From the NCBI RefSeq assembly GCF_019175365.1, contig NZ_CP059572.1:4588001-4652000 (forward strand): a stretch of DNA of 64,000 nucleotides. The letters are read 5' to 3'. Made by a program: the position numbers and the translations under genes. A model generated the notes under the pieces. The model was not told the origin of the DNA. It did no database searches and was given only the letters and a program-made list of their open reading frames with translations. This stretch comes from Actinomadura graeca. GTDB taxonomy: Bacteria; Actinomycetota; Actinomycetes; Streptosporangiales; Streptosporangiaceae. This document shows positions 1 to 9,164 of the stretch, in pieces; position 1 is the first letter of the stretch; every line of letters begins with the position of its first letter.

Positions 1-1
1 G

Positions 2-235
2 TCCCGCCCGACCGGCGCGGGCCTCGGCTCCTACCTTTTCTGGATGGATTTCGAGGGCCATGTCGCCGACGCCCGCGTCGGCGAGGCGCTGATGGGACTG
101 CGCCGGGTCTGCGCCGACGTCCGCTTCGTCGGTTCCTACGCCCGCGCCGACCAGATCCGTCCCGAGATCCGCCGCGGCACCCACGACGACGACTTCACGA
201 AGGCGTCCACGTGGCTGGAGTCCATCCGCGGCTAG
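2..235 (+). CDS. pheA: Prephenate dehydratase, C-terminal end (partial)
   Basis: This is the last 77 codons of a gene entering from the left edge, open from base 2. The peptide reads through a YLFWMDFEGH segment and then VGEALMGLRR and FVGSYARAD. That pattern matches the C-terminal ACT (phenylalanine-sensing) domain of bacterial prephenate dehydratase, which makes phenylpyruvate from prephenate in phenylalanine synthesis. The catalytic domain lies outside the window. serS and a HAD phosphatase follow on the same strand, a neighbourhood seen near the origin in many actinomycetes. Family assignment rests on the ACT-domain tail alone. Confidence 0.85.
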   Translation, partial: SRPTGAGLGSYLFWMDFEGHVADARVGEALMGLRRVCADVRFVGSYARADQIRPEIRRGTHDDDFTKASTWLESIRG

Positions 236-252
236 CGGGCTACCCTGCCTGG

Positions 253-1059
253 ATGGCCAAGGACTTCGATCTTTACGAGCGGGAGTTGTGGGCCGGGCGC
301 GCGCCCGCGTACGAGCGGGGTTTCGCGCATGTGACCCGCTACATGGTCGGCCCGCTCCTGGACGCGGCGGGCGTCGCGGCCGGGACACGGCTCCTGGACG
401 TCGGCACCGGGCCCGGCGTCGTGTCCGCGGCGGCGGCCGGGCGCGGCGCCTCGGTCACGGCGATGGACGCCGACCCCGACATGGCCGACACCGCGCGCAG
501 GAACGTCCCCGGCCTGGACGTGCGGGTCGCGGTCCTGCCGGACGTGCCGTTCGCGGACGCCGCGTTCGACGCCGTCGCGGGCAACTTCGTGATCAACCAT
601 GTGGGCTCCCCCGAGGTGGTCCTGGCGGAGCTGCGGCGGGTGCTGCGCCCGGGCGGGCGGCTGGCGCTGAGCTGCTGGGTCATGCCCGGCAGCGGGGCCC
701 TCGCGGTCGTCCGCGAGGCGATCGAGGCGGCGGGGGTGCCGTGGCCGGACGACATCCCGGAGCCGCCGTTCATGGAGCACGGCGAGACCGCGGCGTTCCG
801 CCGCCTGGTGTCCGCGGCGGGCTTCGCGGAAGTCACCGTCGAGGAGGTGACGTGGGAGCACGTCGTCGACCCCGAGGTGTGGTGGGAGACGGGCGCGCTG
901 TCCCGGGTCGGCACCAACGGCGTCATCGTCGGCCGCCAGGACGCCGCGACCGTCCAGCGGATCAAGAAGGAGTTCGACCGGATCGTCGCCGGGTACGCGG
1001 CGCCGGACGGGAAGGTCGCCCTTCCGGCGCACGCGCTGCTGGCCTCCGGAGCCCGCTGA
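253..1059 (+). CDS. Class I SAM-dependent methyltransferase
   Basis: The 268-residue protein has the Rossmann-type SAM-binding motif I, LLDVGTGPG, at about residues 47-55, then an acidic DADPDM loop (motif II region) and a later LRPGGRLALS stretch. This is the layout of the methyltransf_11/25 group that includes UbiE-like and small-molecule methyltransferases. The ATG at 253 is preferred because an upstream in-frame ATG at 211 lies inside the pheA reading frame. No substrate can be read from the sequence. It follows pheA by 17 bp and precedes serS. Confidence 0.85.
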   Translation: MAKDFDLYERELWAGRAPAYERGFAHVTRYMVGPLLDAAGVAAGTRLLDVGTGPGVVSAAAAGRGASVTAMDADPDMADTARRNVPGLDVRVAVLPDVPFADAAFDAVAGNFVINHVGSPEVVLAELRRVLRPGGRLALSCWVMPGSGALAVVREAIEAAGVPWPDDIPEPPFMEHGETAAFRRLVSAAGFAEVTVEEVTWEHVVDPEVWWETGALSRVGTNGVIVGRQDAATVQRIKKEFDRIVAGYAAPDGKVALPAHALLASGAR

Positions 1060-1149
1060 CCGGGGGCTCCGCGCCGCCGGGCGTCCGGCCCGCCCGGGAA
1101 CGGCGATACTCGCGCGCGGACGGGGGTCCGGGCCGGTAGCCTCGGGTCT

Positions 1150-2409
1150 GTGATTGACCTGCGAGCTCTTCGAGAGGATCCCGAGCGGCTGCGCGCCTCG
1201 CAGCGCGCCCGCGGCGAGGATGACGGCGTCGTCGACCGGCTGCTGGACCTGGACGAGAGGCGCCGCTCGGCGCTCACCTCGTTCGAGCGGCTGCGTTCCG
1301 AGCAGAAGAGTTTCGGCAAGTCGGTGTCCAAGGCGCAGGGCGACGAGCGGCAGGCGCTGCTGGCCCGCGCGAAGGAGCTGGCGCAGCAGGTGAAGGACGC
1401 CGAGGCCGGCGCCGACCGGCTCGGCGAGGAGCTCGACGCGCTGCTGAGGGGGGTGCCCAACCTCATCGAGGAGGACGCACCGCCCGGCGGCGAGCAGGAC
1501 TTCGTCGTCCTGGAGACGGTCGGCGAGCCGCCCGCGTTCGACTTCGAGCCCAAAGACCACCTGGAGCTGGGCGAGGGCCTCGGCGCCATCGACATGGAGC
1601 GCGGCGCGAAGGTCGCCGGCGCGCGCTTCTACTACCTGACCGGCGTCGGCGCGCGCCTGCAGTACGCGCTGCTGAACCTCGCCATGGAGCAGGCCGTCGC
1701 GTCGGGCTTCGTGCCGATGTACCCGCCGGTGCTCGTGAAGCCGGAGGCGATGGAGGGCACGGGTTTCCTCGGCGCGCACGCCGCCGAGGTGTACCAGCTC
1801 CGCCAGGAGGACCTGTACCTCGTCGGCACGTCCGAGGTGCCGCTGGCCGCCTACCACATGAACGAGATCATCGACGAGCTGCCGCGGCGGTACGTGGCGT
1901 GGTCGTCGTGCTTCCGCCGCGAGGCCGGCTCGTACGGCAAGGACACGCGCGGCATCATCCGCGTCCACCAGTTCGACAAGGTGGAGATGTTCTCCTACTG
2001 CGACCCCGGTGACGCCCACGCCGAGCACCTGCGGCTGCTGGAGTGGGAGAAGGAGATGCTCGCGAAGGTCGAGCTGCCCTACCGGGTGATCGACGTCGCG
2101 GCGGGCGACCTCGGCGCGAGCGCGGCCCGCAAGTACGACTGTGAGGCGTGGGTCCCGACGCAGGGCACCTACCGCGAGGTCACGTCCACGTCCAACTGCA
2201 CCGGGTTCCAGGCGCGGCGCCTCGCGGTCCGGCACCGCGACGCCGACGGCAAGAACCAGCCGGTCGCGACGTTGAACGGCACCCTCGCCACCACCCGCTG
2301 GATCGTCGCGATCCTGGAGAACCACCAGCAGGCGGACGGCTCGGTCCGCGTGCCCGAGGCCCTGCGGAAGTTCCTGGGCCTGGAGGTCCTGGAGCCCGTC
2401 AAGCGCTGA
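1150..2409 (+). CDS. serS: Seryl-tRNA synthetase
   Basis: SerS charges tRNA-Ser with serine in the cytoplasm. The protein is 419 residues, a normal length. It begins [12 protein letters not shown], and the N-terminal region to about residue 110 is charged and helical as expected for the tRNA-binding coiled coil. Class II motif 2 ([16 protein letters not shown]) and motif 3 ([15 protein letters not shown]) are intact. The start is the GTG at 1150. A tRNA-Ser(UGA) gene lies 5.5 kb downstream. A GC-rich hairpin (2431-2456) follows the stop and may terminate transcription. Confidence 0.97.
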   Translation: MIDLRALREDPERLRASQRARGEDDGVVDRLLDLDERRRSALTSFERLRSEQKSFGKSVSKAQGDERQALLARAKELAQQVKDAEAGADRLGEELDALLRGVPNLIEEDAPPGGEQDFVVLETVGEPPAFDFEPKDHLELGEGLGAIDMERGAKVAGARFYYLTGVGARLQYALLNLAMEQAVASGFVPMYPPVLVKPEAMEGTGFLGAHAAEVYQLRQEDLYLVGTSEVPLAAYHMNEIIDELPRRYVAWSSCFRREAGSYGKDTRGIIRVHQFDKVEMFSYCDPGDAHAEHLRLLEWEKEMLAKVELPYRVIDVAAGDLGASAARKYDCEAWVPTQGTYREVTSTSNCTGFQARRLAVRHRDADGKNQPVATLNGTLATTRWIVAILENHQQADGSVRVPEALRKFLGLEVLEPVKR

Positions 2410-2516
2410 GCCGCCGCGCGCCCGCGTCCGGGGCCCGTCCCTGCGGGGGCGGGCCCTTCGCCGTGACCAGGGAGGCGTGTCACCTAAGGTGTGACCAAGT
2501 CGCACTGGAAGGTGAC

Positions 2517-3320
2517 ATGTCCGAGTCCTCGCCGCGCCTGATCGCCACCGACCTCGACGGCACGATCGTGCGCTCCGACGGGACGATCTCCGACCGCACC
2601 GCCGCCGCCCTCGCCAGGGTGGAACGTGCCGGAGCGGTGCTCGTGATGGTCACCGGCCGCCCGCCGCGCTGGATGACGGGGGTCGCCGCCGCCGTCGACC
2701 ACCACGGCGTCGCCATCTGCGCCAACGGCGCGGTGCTCTACGACCTGCACACCGAGTCCGTGGTCCACACGCGGGAGATCGCACCCGACGTGATCGCGGA
2801 GGCGGTGGAGCGGCTCCGCGCGATCTCCCCCGATCTGCGCTTCGCGGTCGAGTACCCGCACGGGTTCGTGTTCGAGGCCCGCTACGACCTCGGCCGCTGG
2901 GACGCCGAGGCCCTCGGCGGGCGTCCCGTGGACGGCGCGGAGCTGGTCAGCCGGGGCGGCACCAAGCTCCTGGCGTTCCACCCCAGCGCCGGGCCCGACG
3001 CGCTCGCGGAGAAGGCGGTGCAGGCGGTCGGCGATCTGGTCACGGTGACCCACTCGTCCGGCCGGGGGCTGCTGGAGATGAGCGCCCGAGGCGTCACCAA
3101 GGCGACCGCGCTGGCGGCCCTGTGCGGGGAGCGGGGCATCCCGTCCGACGACGTCGTCGCCTTCGGTGACATGCCCAACGACCTGCCGATGCTCACCTGG
3201 GCGGGCACCTCGTACGGCGTCGCGAACGCGCATCCGCTCGTGCTGGCGGCGGTCACCCACACCACGTCCCGCAACGACGACGACGGCGTCGCCGAGGTCA
3301 TCGAACGGCTCTTCCCCTAG
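2517..3320 (+). CDS. Cof-type HAD-IIB phosphatase
   Basis: A 267-residue HAD-superfamily hydrolase. Motif I DLDGT (D12, D14) supplies the nucleophile and acid/base. A VTGRPPRW segment follows as motif II, and the C-terminal GDMPND motif binds Mg2+. Its length and the cap between motifs II and III fit the Cof/YbiV group, which dephosphorylates sugar phosphates or flavin-type metabolites. The ATG at 2517 follows a GGAAGG-like ribosome site. The same frame runs far upstream through serS, but that extension is an out-of-frame reading of serS. Confidence 0.9.
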   Translation: MSESSPRLIATDLDGTIVRSDGTISDRTAAALARVERAGAVLVMVTGRPPRWMTGVAAAVDHHGVAICANGAVLYDLHTESVVHTREIAPDVIAEAVERLRAISPDLRFAVEYPHGFVFEARYDLGRWDAEALGGRPVDGAELVSRGGTKLLAFHPSAGPDALAEKAVQAVGDLVTVTHSSGRGLLEMSARGVTKATALAALCGERGIPSDDVVAFGDMPNDLPMLTWAGTSYGVANAHPLVLAAVTHTTSRNDDDGVAEVIERLFP

Positions 3321-3331
3321 ACAAGCCTCAT

Positions 3332-3360
3332 GCCGTGTCCCGGCGGGGCCGGGACACGGC
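3332..3360. terminator. Perfect 13-bp stem hairpin between convergent genes
   Basis: GCCGTGTCCCGGC is followed by a GGG loop and its exact complement. It sits 11 bp after the HAD phosphatase stop and before the convergent bpa stop, so it can end transcription from both sides. No clear T tract follows, which is common for terminators in high-GC actinomycetes. Confidence 0.7.
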
Positions 3361-3370
3361 ACGAACGGAT

Positions 3371-3420
3371 TCGGCTACAGGGAGGGACCGGACGATCGGC
3401 TACAGGTAGGGACCGGACGA
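3371..3420. repeat. 25-bp tandem duplication covering the bpa 3' end
   Basis: Bases 3371-3395 and 3396-3420 are two copies of the same 25-mer with one difference (G against T in the middle). The right copy holds the last codons and stop of bpa. The left copy lies just after the stop and repeats those codons with the penultimate Tyr codon changed to Ser. Confidence 0.9.
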
Positions 3421-3945
3421 GTGGCGCGGCCCGGGCTGCTCGTCCTCCACGCCGGGAGGGACCATGCCCGCCGGAAGGGCGCGGCGCATCTGCTCAAGCT
3501 GCGCGCGCGCCGCCATCTGCTGGGCGAACAGCGTCGTCTGGATGCCGTGGAAGAGGCCCTCAAGCCAGCCGACGAGCTGCGCCTGCGCGATCCGCAGCTC
3601 GGACTCGCTCGGCACGACGCCCTCGGTGAACGGCAGCGACAGCCGCTCCAGCTCCTCGACGAGCTCGGGCGCCAGGCCGTCCTCCAGCTCCTTGATGGAC
3701 GACTTGTGGATCTCGCGGAGCCGCGCGCGGCTGGCCTCGTCCAGCGGGGCCGCCTTCACCTCGTCGAGGAGCTGACGGATCATCCCGCCGATCCGCATCA
3801 CCTTCGCGGGCTGCTCGACCATCTCGGTGACCGACTTGGCCTCGCTCTCGCCGTCCCCGCCGCCGCCCTCGATAGCGATGCCGTTCGGGCCGACCACGAG
3901 CACCTGCGGTTCCTGTTCAGACTGGTTCTTCGAAGGCTCGTTCAT
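3400..3945 (-). CDS. bpa: Bacterial proteasome activator Bpa/PafE
   Basis: The 181-residue protein matches the actinobacterial Bpa (DUF2587) family. Members form an ATP-independent ring that opens the 20S proteasome for unfolded substrates. The helical core includes KVMRIGGMIRQLLDEVK, IHKSSIKELEDGL and LVGWLEGLFHGIQ. The flexible C-terminus ends SSGPYL; the penultimate Tyr matches the GQYL-type docking motif known for Mycobacterium tuberculosis PafE. The N-terminus is acidic and glycine-rich, as usual. The stop codon lies in a 25-bp tandem duplication. The proteasome genes themselves are outside the window. Confidence 0.93.
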   Translation of the reverse strand: MNEPSKNQSEQEPQVLVVGPNGIAIEGGGGDGESEAKSVTEMVEQPAKVMRIGGMIRQLLDEVKAAPLDEASRARLREIHKSSIKELEDGLAPELVEELERLSLPFTEGVVPSESELRIAQAQLVGWLEGLFHGIQTTLFAQQMAARAQLEQMRRALPAGMVPPGVEDEQPGPRHSSGPYL

Positions 3946-3958
3946 AGTCCCCCCATCC

Positions 3959-4915
3959 TCACACGGTCAGCAGGATCTTGCCGACATGACCGCTTTCTTC
4001 GAGCAGCCGGTGGGCGCGCGCCGCGTCCGCCATCGGGACCCTCTGGTCGATGACAGGCCGCACGTCCCCCGATTCCAGCAGCGGCCACAGCTCCTCGCGG
4101 ACGGCCGCCACGATCCGCGCCTTCTCCTCCGCCGGACGCGCCCGGAGGCTGGTCGCGTGGACCAGCGCCCGCTTCCTCAGCAGCAGCCCGAGGTCCAGCT
4201 CGGCCCGCGCGCCGCCCTGGAGGCCGATGACCATCAGCCGTCCGCCGGTGGCCAGCGCCTTCACGTTCCGTTCCAGGTACTTGGCCCCCATCAGGTCCAG
4301 GATCACGTCGTACGGGCCGCTCTCGACGAAGTCCTCCTCGCGGTAGTTCACCGCGAGGTCCGCGCCGAGTTCGCGGCAGCGGGCCGCCTTCTCCTCGCTG
4401 CCCACCGTGCACACGACACGCGCGCCCCGCGCCTTGGCCGCCTGGATCGCGAGCGTCCCGATCCCGCTGCCGCCGCCGTGCACGAGGAGCGTCTCCCCCG
4501 CCGACAGCGCGCCCAGCAGGAAGACGTTCGACCACACCGTGCACGCGACCTCCGGCAGGCCGGCCGCGTCCACGACGTCCACCCCGCGCGGAACCGGGAG
4601 CACCTGCCCCGCGGGCACGGCGACCCGCTCGGCGTAACCCCCTCCGGACAGCAGCGCGCACACCTCGTCGCCGGGCTTCAGGCCCGTCACGCCCGCGCCG
4701 AGCCCGGCCACCCGCCCGGAGACCTCCAGGCCCGGGTACGGGGGAGCGCCCTCGGGCGGGGGATAGAAGCCCAGTCGCTGCATGACGTCCGCGCGGTTGA
4801 CCGCGCTCGCCACCACGTCGATGAGCACCTCGCCCGGTCCGGCGGCGGGGTCCGGCACGTCCGCCCACTCCAGGACGTCGGCGTCCCCCGGCTCACGGAT
4901 CACGATCGCATGCAT
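3959..4915 (-). CDS. NADPH:quinone oxidoreductase, MDR family
   Basis: A 318-residue medium-chain dehydrogenase/reductase of the PIG3/Qor type. The N-terminal GroES-like half includes ADVMQRLGFYPPP and GLEVSGRVAGLG. The Rossmann half carries LVHGGGSGIGTLAIQAA for NADPH binding. The structural-zinc cysteine cluster is missing, as in quinone reductases. It probably reduces quinones or enones with NADPH. It ends 13 bp upstream of bpa on the same strand, so the two may be cotranscribed. Confidence 0.9.
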   Translation of the reverse strand: MHAIVIREPGDADVLEWADVPDPAAGPGEVLIDVVASAVNRADVMQRLGFYPPPEGAPPYPGLEVSGRVAGLGAGVTGLKPGDEVCALLSGGGYAERVAVPAGQVLPVPRGVDVVDAAGLPEVACTVWSNVFLLGALSAGETLLVHGGGSGIGTLAIQAAKARGARVVCTVGSEEKAARCRELGADLAVNYREEDFVESGPYDVILDLMGAKYLERNVKALATGGRLMVIGLQGGARAELDLGLLLRKRALVHATSLRARPAEEKARIVAAVREELWPLLESGDVRPVIDQRVPMADAARAHRLLEESGHVGKILLTV

Positions 4916-5068
4916 ACCGTCACGCTACCGGCCGTCCGGAACCACCGTTCCCCACCCAATGTGGATCTACGCGCGGGATGCGTGGTATTGGCGCACAGGT
5001 ATCCTTCCTGGGGGCCTTTCGCCTACCTGCTCCGTAATGATCGTCAGAGGTGCCGAGGGGGACACACG

Positions 5069-7333
5069 GTGGCAAGGAACGAGCACGACGGGCGTTCCCT
5101 GGAGGAGCGGCTGGCCTCACTGGACGCGATGAGCGGTGAGACGGCAGGGCCCGCCGCCACCGAGGACGAGCCGTCCCCCGGGCGGCCTCCGGCGCAGGAG
5201 GACGAGCAGGTCCTCGACCAGAACGGCAACCCGTGGCTCGCCGCCCCGCCGCCCTTCCAAGGACCCCCGGAAAGCTTCGGCCCGGCGCAGGGACGGCCCC
5301 CGCAGGGTGAGGCCCAGGACCAAGGGCCCCCGGCCTTCCCCGGTGTCCCCGCACCCCCTCCGTTCGACGGCCGCCCGTACGAGGGCGGCCCGATGCCCCA
5401 GCCGTTCGACGGCGGCATGCTCCCCCCGCCTTACGCCGGATACCAGGGGCTTGAGCAGCCGCCCGCCGTCCCGTCCGATCCCGTCTCCTCTCCCACGCCC
5501 GCCTCTCCTCCCACGCCCGCCGCCACTCCCGCGGCCGCAGCCCCGCAGCAGTCGCCCTACGTGCAGGAGCCCTGGGAGACGGGCCCGCCGCAGCCGCGCG
5601 AGACCACCGCCAACGGCGAGAGCGCCCCGCCCTTCGACGAGCTCCCGCCCTACATGCCCGACCAGGTCACCGCCTCCGACCCGAACTCGGGCCCGCCGCC
5701 GTACGCGCAGGACCCCAACGCCGTCACAAGCCAGCAGTACCGTCCGGTCGACCCGTCCACGGGGCAGCCGTACGCGCCGCAGGACCCCGCCGCCGCTCCG
5801 CCCTCCCCCGGCACGGACCTCGGCGCGGGACAGCCTTACGCACAGGACCCGAACACCGGCCGTCCCTACCAACAGGACCTCAACGGGACCGCCCAGCAGT
5901 ACCTGCAACCGTCTGACCCGAACGCGCAGCAGTACGCGCAGGAACAGCCGTACGCCCAAGAACAGCAGTACGCGCCGGACCCGCAGCCGTACCCGGCGTT
6001 CGACCCGAACACCGGGCAGCCGTACGCAACGGGCCCGAGCCCCGTCCCGCAGCCCTATGGGCAGAACCCCAACGCGGCGGCGCAGCCGTACCCGCCGCAG
6101 GATCCGAACGCGGCGGCACAGCAGGCACAGGAGCAGGGGTACGCATACGACCCGAACACCGGGCAGGTGTATCCGCAGGCAGTGCCCGGTGGGGAAACGG
6201 GAGCGCCCCAGCAGGGATACGCGTACGGCCCACCCCAAGGCCCGCCACAGGGCCCGTCCCAGGGACCGCCGCAGGGGCCGCCCCAGGGACCGCCACCACA
6301 GGGACCGTATGGCGCGTACCAGCAGATGCCGGGTCCGCCCGGCGGAGCACCGCAGGGCCCGTACCCGGGGCATCCGCAGCAGCCGGACCCGCAGAGCTCC
6401 GAGAGCCTCAGCTCCGAGAACCTGCTGGGGGAGCGGAAGATCGCGCCGTCCTCGGGATGGCGGCGCGCGGTCTACAAGGCCACCGCGGGCAGCATCCACC
6501 CGGGCGAGTCGCAGGGCGACCTGCGCCGCAAGGACCTGGTGGCGCGTGCCCGGACGCCCGTCGCCGGCGGGCATCACCGGGTGGCCGTCATGTCGCTGAA
6601 GGGCGGCGTGGGCAAGACCACGACCACGACGGGCCTCGGCTCGATGCTCGGCTCGTTCCGCGGCGACCGGGTCATCGCGGTGGACGCCAACCCCGACCGC
6701 GGCACGCTGTCGGACAAGGTCAAGCTGGAGACGGCCGCGACCGTCCGGGACCTGCTGAACAGCCGGGACAAGATCCACCGCTACGCCGACGTCCGCGCCT
6801 TCACCTCGCAGAACGTCGCGCGCCTGGAGGTCCTGGCGTCCGACCGCGACCCGGCCGTCAGTGAGGCGTTCAGCGCCGAGGACTACGCCGCCGTGGCGGT
6901 CGTCCTGGAACAGTACTACTCGATCTGCATCACCGACTGCGGGACGGGCCTGCTGCACTCGGCGATGGCGGGCGTGCTGAGCCTGGCCGACCAGCTCGTC
7001 CTGGTCAGCTCCCCCTCGGTGGACGGCGCGCGCTCCGCGAGCGCCACGCTGGACTGGCTGGAGGCGCACGACCACGGCCACCTCGTCCGCAACGGCGTGG
7101 TGGTGCTGTCGATGGTCCGCAACCGGACGCGCAGCCAGGTCGACCTCGACAAGCTCCAGGCGCACTTCGAGAGCCGCTGCCGCGCCGTCGTCCGCATCCC
7201 CTACGACGACCACCTGGAGGAGGGCGCCGAGGTGGAGCTGGACCAGCTCGCCCCGGCGACGCGCGAGGCGTACCTGACGCTCGCCGCCGTGGTCGGCGAC
7301 GGCTTCGCCCATCCGCGTCCGGAGGATCCCTGA
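5069..7333 (+). CDS. EspI-like MinD/ParA ATPase with a long proline-rich N-terminus
   Basis: About 754 residues. The first two thirds are low-complexity Pro/Gln/Tyr/Gly repeats of two kinds: YAQDPNTGQPY-like units (about 5690-6170) and GPPQGP units (about 6230-6310). The last 270 residues are a ParA/MinD P-loop ATPase with a deviant Walker A, SLKGGVGKTTTT, then AVDANPDRGTLSDK and CITDCGTGLLHS. This layout is that of EspI-type proteins tied to type VII (ESX) secretion in actinobacteria. The GTG at 5069 is chosen because coding composition begins there; upstream in-frame sequence overlaps the opposite-strand reductase. No ESX genes are adjacent. Confidence 0.85.
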   Translation: MARNEHDGRSLEERLASLDAMSGETAGPAATEDEPSPGRPPAQEDEQVLDQNGNPWLAAPPPFQGPPESFGPAQGRPPQGEAQDQGPPAFPGVPAPPPFDGRPYEGGPMPQPFDGGMLPPPYAGYQGLEQPPAVPSDPVSSPTPASPPTPAATPAAAAPQQSPYVQEPWETGPPQPRETTANGESAPPFDELPPYMPDQVTASDPNSGPPPYAQDPNAVTSQQYRPVDPSTGQPYAPQDPAAAPPSPGTDLGAGQPYAQDPNTGRPYQQDLNGTAQQYLQPSDPNAQQYAQEQPYAQEQQYAPDPQPYPAFDPNTGQPYATGPSPVPQPYGQNPNAAAQPYPPQDPNAAAQQAQEQGYAYDPNTGQVYPQAVPGGETGAPQQGYAYGPPQGPPQGPSQGPPQGPPQGPPPQGPYGAYQQMPGPPGGAPQGPYPGHPQQPDPQSSESLSSENLLGERKIAPSSGWRRAVYKATAGSIHPGESQGDLRRKDLVARARTPVAGGHHRVAVMSLKGGVGKTTTTTGLGSMLGSFRGDRVIAVDANPDRGTLSDKVKLETAATVRDLLNSRDKIHRYADVRAFTSQNVARLEVLASDRDPAVSEAFSAEDYAAVAVVLEQYYSICITDCGTGLLHSAMAGVLSLADQLVLVSSPSVDGARSASATLDWLEAHDHGHLVRNGVVVLSMVRNRTRSQVDLDKLQAHFESRCRAVVRIPYDDHLEEGAEVELDQLAPATREAYLTLAAVVGDGFAHPRPEDP

Positions 7334-7386
7334 CCATTCGACGGCCGGGGAACGTTCCCCGCAGCGCGAACGCTAGAGTCGCGCCC

Positions 7387-7761
7387 GTGGCGGACGTGTA
7401 CGTGGGGAAGGCGGCGCCGGACGCCGCCGGTGATCGCGGTTGGCTGCTCGGGCACTTCAAGCCTCCCGGCGACCTCCGGCACAGCGGCGAGGTCGAGATC
7501 AAGTGGGGCGTCCACCCGAAGGGGGAGCGGCGCGCCCGCTGGACGGACGGCGAGAAGCGCACCGCGCTGCTCGTCCTGATCAGCGGCCGGTTCCGGCTGG
7601 AGTTCCCGGAGCGCGAGGTCGTGCTGGCCGAGCAGGGCGACTATGTCGTGTGGGGACGTGGCGTCGACCACTCCTGGCAGGCGGAGGAGGAGTCGGTGGT
7701 CATGACCGTCCGCTGGCCCTCGATCCCCGGCTACGCCGTCCCGGACGACGCGGGGGCGTGA
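7387..7761 (+). CDS. Small cupin-like protein
   Basis: A 124-residue protein whose centre (LLVLISGRFRLEFPEREVVL, then GDYVVWGRGVDHSW) follows the two-motif layout of a single cupin barrel. The start is GTG at 7387. Similar actinobacterial proteins are often mislabelled as signal peptidase I; no membrane segment or Ser/Lys dyad is visible here. The GVDHSW histidine could bind a metal. Substrate unknown. Confidence 0.75.
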   Translation: MADVYVGKAAPDAAGDRGWLLGHFKPPGDLRHSGEVEIKWGVHPKGERRARWTDGEKRTALLVLISGRFRLEFPEREVVLAEQGDYVVWGRGVDHSWQAEEESVVMTVRWPSIPGYAVPDDAGA

Positions 7762-7872
7762 GCGCCGCTGACGTCCGCGCGCCCGCGGGCGCATGGGCAC
7801 GCGCCTGGCCCGGCCCTCATATGCCGGTCGATGGGAGTCGTCCGCGAGCGCTATCGTGGGCGGTGTTCATTT

Positions 7873-7961
7873 GGAGAGTTCGCATAGTGGACTAGTGCAG
7901 GCGCCTTGAAAGCGCCCAGGGCTGGGGACAGTCCTCGTGGGTTCGAATCCCACACTCTCCG
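7873..7961 (+). tRNA. tRNA-Ser(UGA)
   Basis: The acceptor stem GGAGAGT pairs with ACTCTCC. The anticodon stem GGCGC/GCGCC encloses loop CTTGAAA, giving anticodon UGA. A long variable arm follows, as required for tRNA-Ser, then a T arm with GTTCGAATC. CCA is not fully encoded. Confidence 0.95.
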
Positions 7962-8061
7962 CCGGAATCGCAAGGGGCTCTCGCGGCCAGGGCCGGTCGA
8001 TCGGACGTTACCCGAGGTATGCCCCCCAAAAGGGACGGATCCGTCCGTTACCCTCGTCGGC

Positions 8062-8229
8062 ATGTCGGAAACACCGAACGATCCAGCCGGAAGCACTCAC
8101 CAGTTTCAGACCTTTGCCAATCAGGCGCAATCGGACAAGTCCTCGGGTCCGAGCATGGCCCTCATCGTCGGCGTCGTCGCCGTGGTGGCCATCGTCGCGG
8201 TCCTCGTGATCGGCCTCATGATGATGTAG
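8062..8229 (+). CDS. Small single-pass membrane protein
   Basis: A 55-residue product starting MSETPNDPAGSTHQF. The N-terminus is polar, and residues 31-52 form one strongly hydrophobic segment rich in Val, Ala and Ile. This is a typical tail-anchored micro-protein with no known function. It follows tRNA-Ser by 100 bp and converges on the membrane-protein gene at 8254. Confidence 0.65.
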   Translation: MSETPNDPAGSTHQFQTFANQAQSDKSSGPSMALIVGVVAVVAIVAVLVIGLMMM

Positions 8230-8253
8230 CCGTGCGCCTTGTCCTTCGCGGGC

Positions 8254-8847
8254 TCAACCGCATCCGCCGACCGGGCGGATCGCCACCACCCCGGCCAGCG
8301 GAATGCGCTCCGCGCGTCCGCCCGTCCTGACCGTCAGGTCGCGGGTGTCGGCGCCGGTCAGCTCGCCGCAGACACGGCCGCCCCGATGACGGACCTCCAC
8401 CATCGCCGGTGCAGGCGCCGCCGCCGGCCCCAGCCACGTCGTCCCGACCGCCACCGCCACGCACGCGATGGCCAGCGTCGCGAGGCGCGCGGCCCAGCGG
8501 ACCGCACGGGAGATCCGCCGGATCTCCGCCCGCGTCCAGGCCCGCAGCGCCTCCCCGGAACGCACGATCTCCTGCCCCGGCCAGCCCGACGCCGCGCGCA
8601 CCGCCAGCAGCGTCGCCGTCACCAGCAGCGCGAGCGCCAAACCGAGCAGCAGGACGACGGCCCACCGGTATCCGGAGGCCAGCGTGGTGACGGTGTCCCG
8701 GCCTTTGACGATCAGCACCGCGCTCAGCAGGGCCGTGAGACCGCCCAGCCCGGTGCGCCACCCCTCGGCCTGCTTGCGCGCCGAGTCGAGCTGGGTGAAC
8801 TTCAGCTCCTGCGCCTTCTGAAGCCAGCGCTTCTGGTCGAGGCTCAT
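8254..8847 (-). CDS. Membrane protein at the end of the caspase operon
   Basis: A 197-residue protein starting MSLDQKRWLQKAQELKF. An amphipathic N-terminus is followed by about three hydrophobic segments (near residues 34-50, 55-80 and 115-140) and a small C-terminal soluble domain (VEVRHRGGRVCGELTG onward) that may be a beta barrel. Its ATG overlaps the stop of the zinc-ribbon gene by 4 bp, so the two are translationally coupled. Membrane partners are common in bacterial caspase conflict systems, so a membrane-effector role is plausible. That role is inference. Confidence 0.7.
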   Translation of the reverse strand: MSLDQKRWLQKAQELKFTQLDSARKQAEGWRTGLGGLTALLSAVLIVKGRDTVTTLASGYRWAVVLLLGLALALLVTATLLAVRAASGWPGQEIVRSGEALRAWTRAEIRRISRAVRWAARLATLAIACVAVAVGTTWLGPAAAPAPAMVEVRHRGGRVCGELTGADTRDLTVRTGGRAERIPLAGVVAIRPVGGCG

Positions 8848-9164
8848 GGGAGCTCGACGAGCCAGAACGCGCCGCACCCCTTGTCGAACGCGCCCTCGGG
8901 CCGGTCGGCGTGCATATGCCCGCAGTCGCAGCAGATCGTCACCTCGCGGGGTGCCGGGGGCGCGGCACGCCGATGGCGGAAGACGCCTTTGACGCCGTCG
9001 GGAGGGCCCTTCTCCAGCGTCATGCTCGTCCGGCCACCGCATGCAGGGCAGGTCCCGTCGATCTCCAAACCTTCCTGTGTCTCCGTGACTCTGAACCCGG
9101 TTTGCGTCGGGAAGCCCGTTTCGATGTACGCGCGGTCACGGTGATGGTCAATGTCAGGCAACAA
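8844..9164 (-). CDS. Small zinc-ribbon protein
   Basis: A 106-residue protein with two cysteine clusters, CPACGG and CCDCGHMHAD, that look like one zinc ribbon split by about 35 residues. Its start overlaps the end of the 1591-residue caspase gene by 11 bp, and its stop overlaps the next start by 4 bp. It is therefore the middle gene of a tight three-gene operon. Function unknown; it may be an adaptor for the caspase/Hsp90-like protein. Confidence 0.7.
   Translation of the reverse strand: MLPDIDHHRDRAYIETGFPTQTGFRVTETQEGLEIDGTCPACGGRTSMTLEKGPPDGVKGVFRHRRAAPPAPREVTICCDCGHMHADRPEGAFDKGCGAFWLVELP

Noticed and set aside
232..2505. Long minus-strand open frame over the methyltransferase and serS
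   Set aside because: It is Arg/His/Gly-rich and antisense to two clear genes. It is an artefact of high GC.
5117..7312. Minus-strand 731-codon frame over the EspI-like gene
   Set aside because: It lacks domain patterns and mirrors the repeat-rich sense protein; shadow frame.
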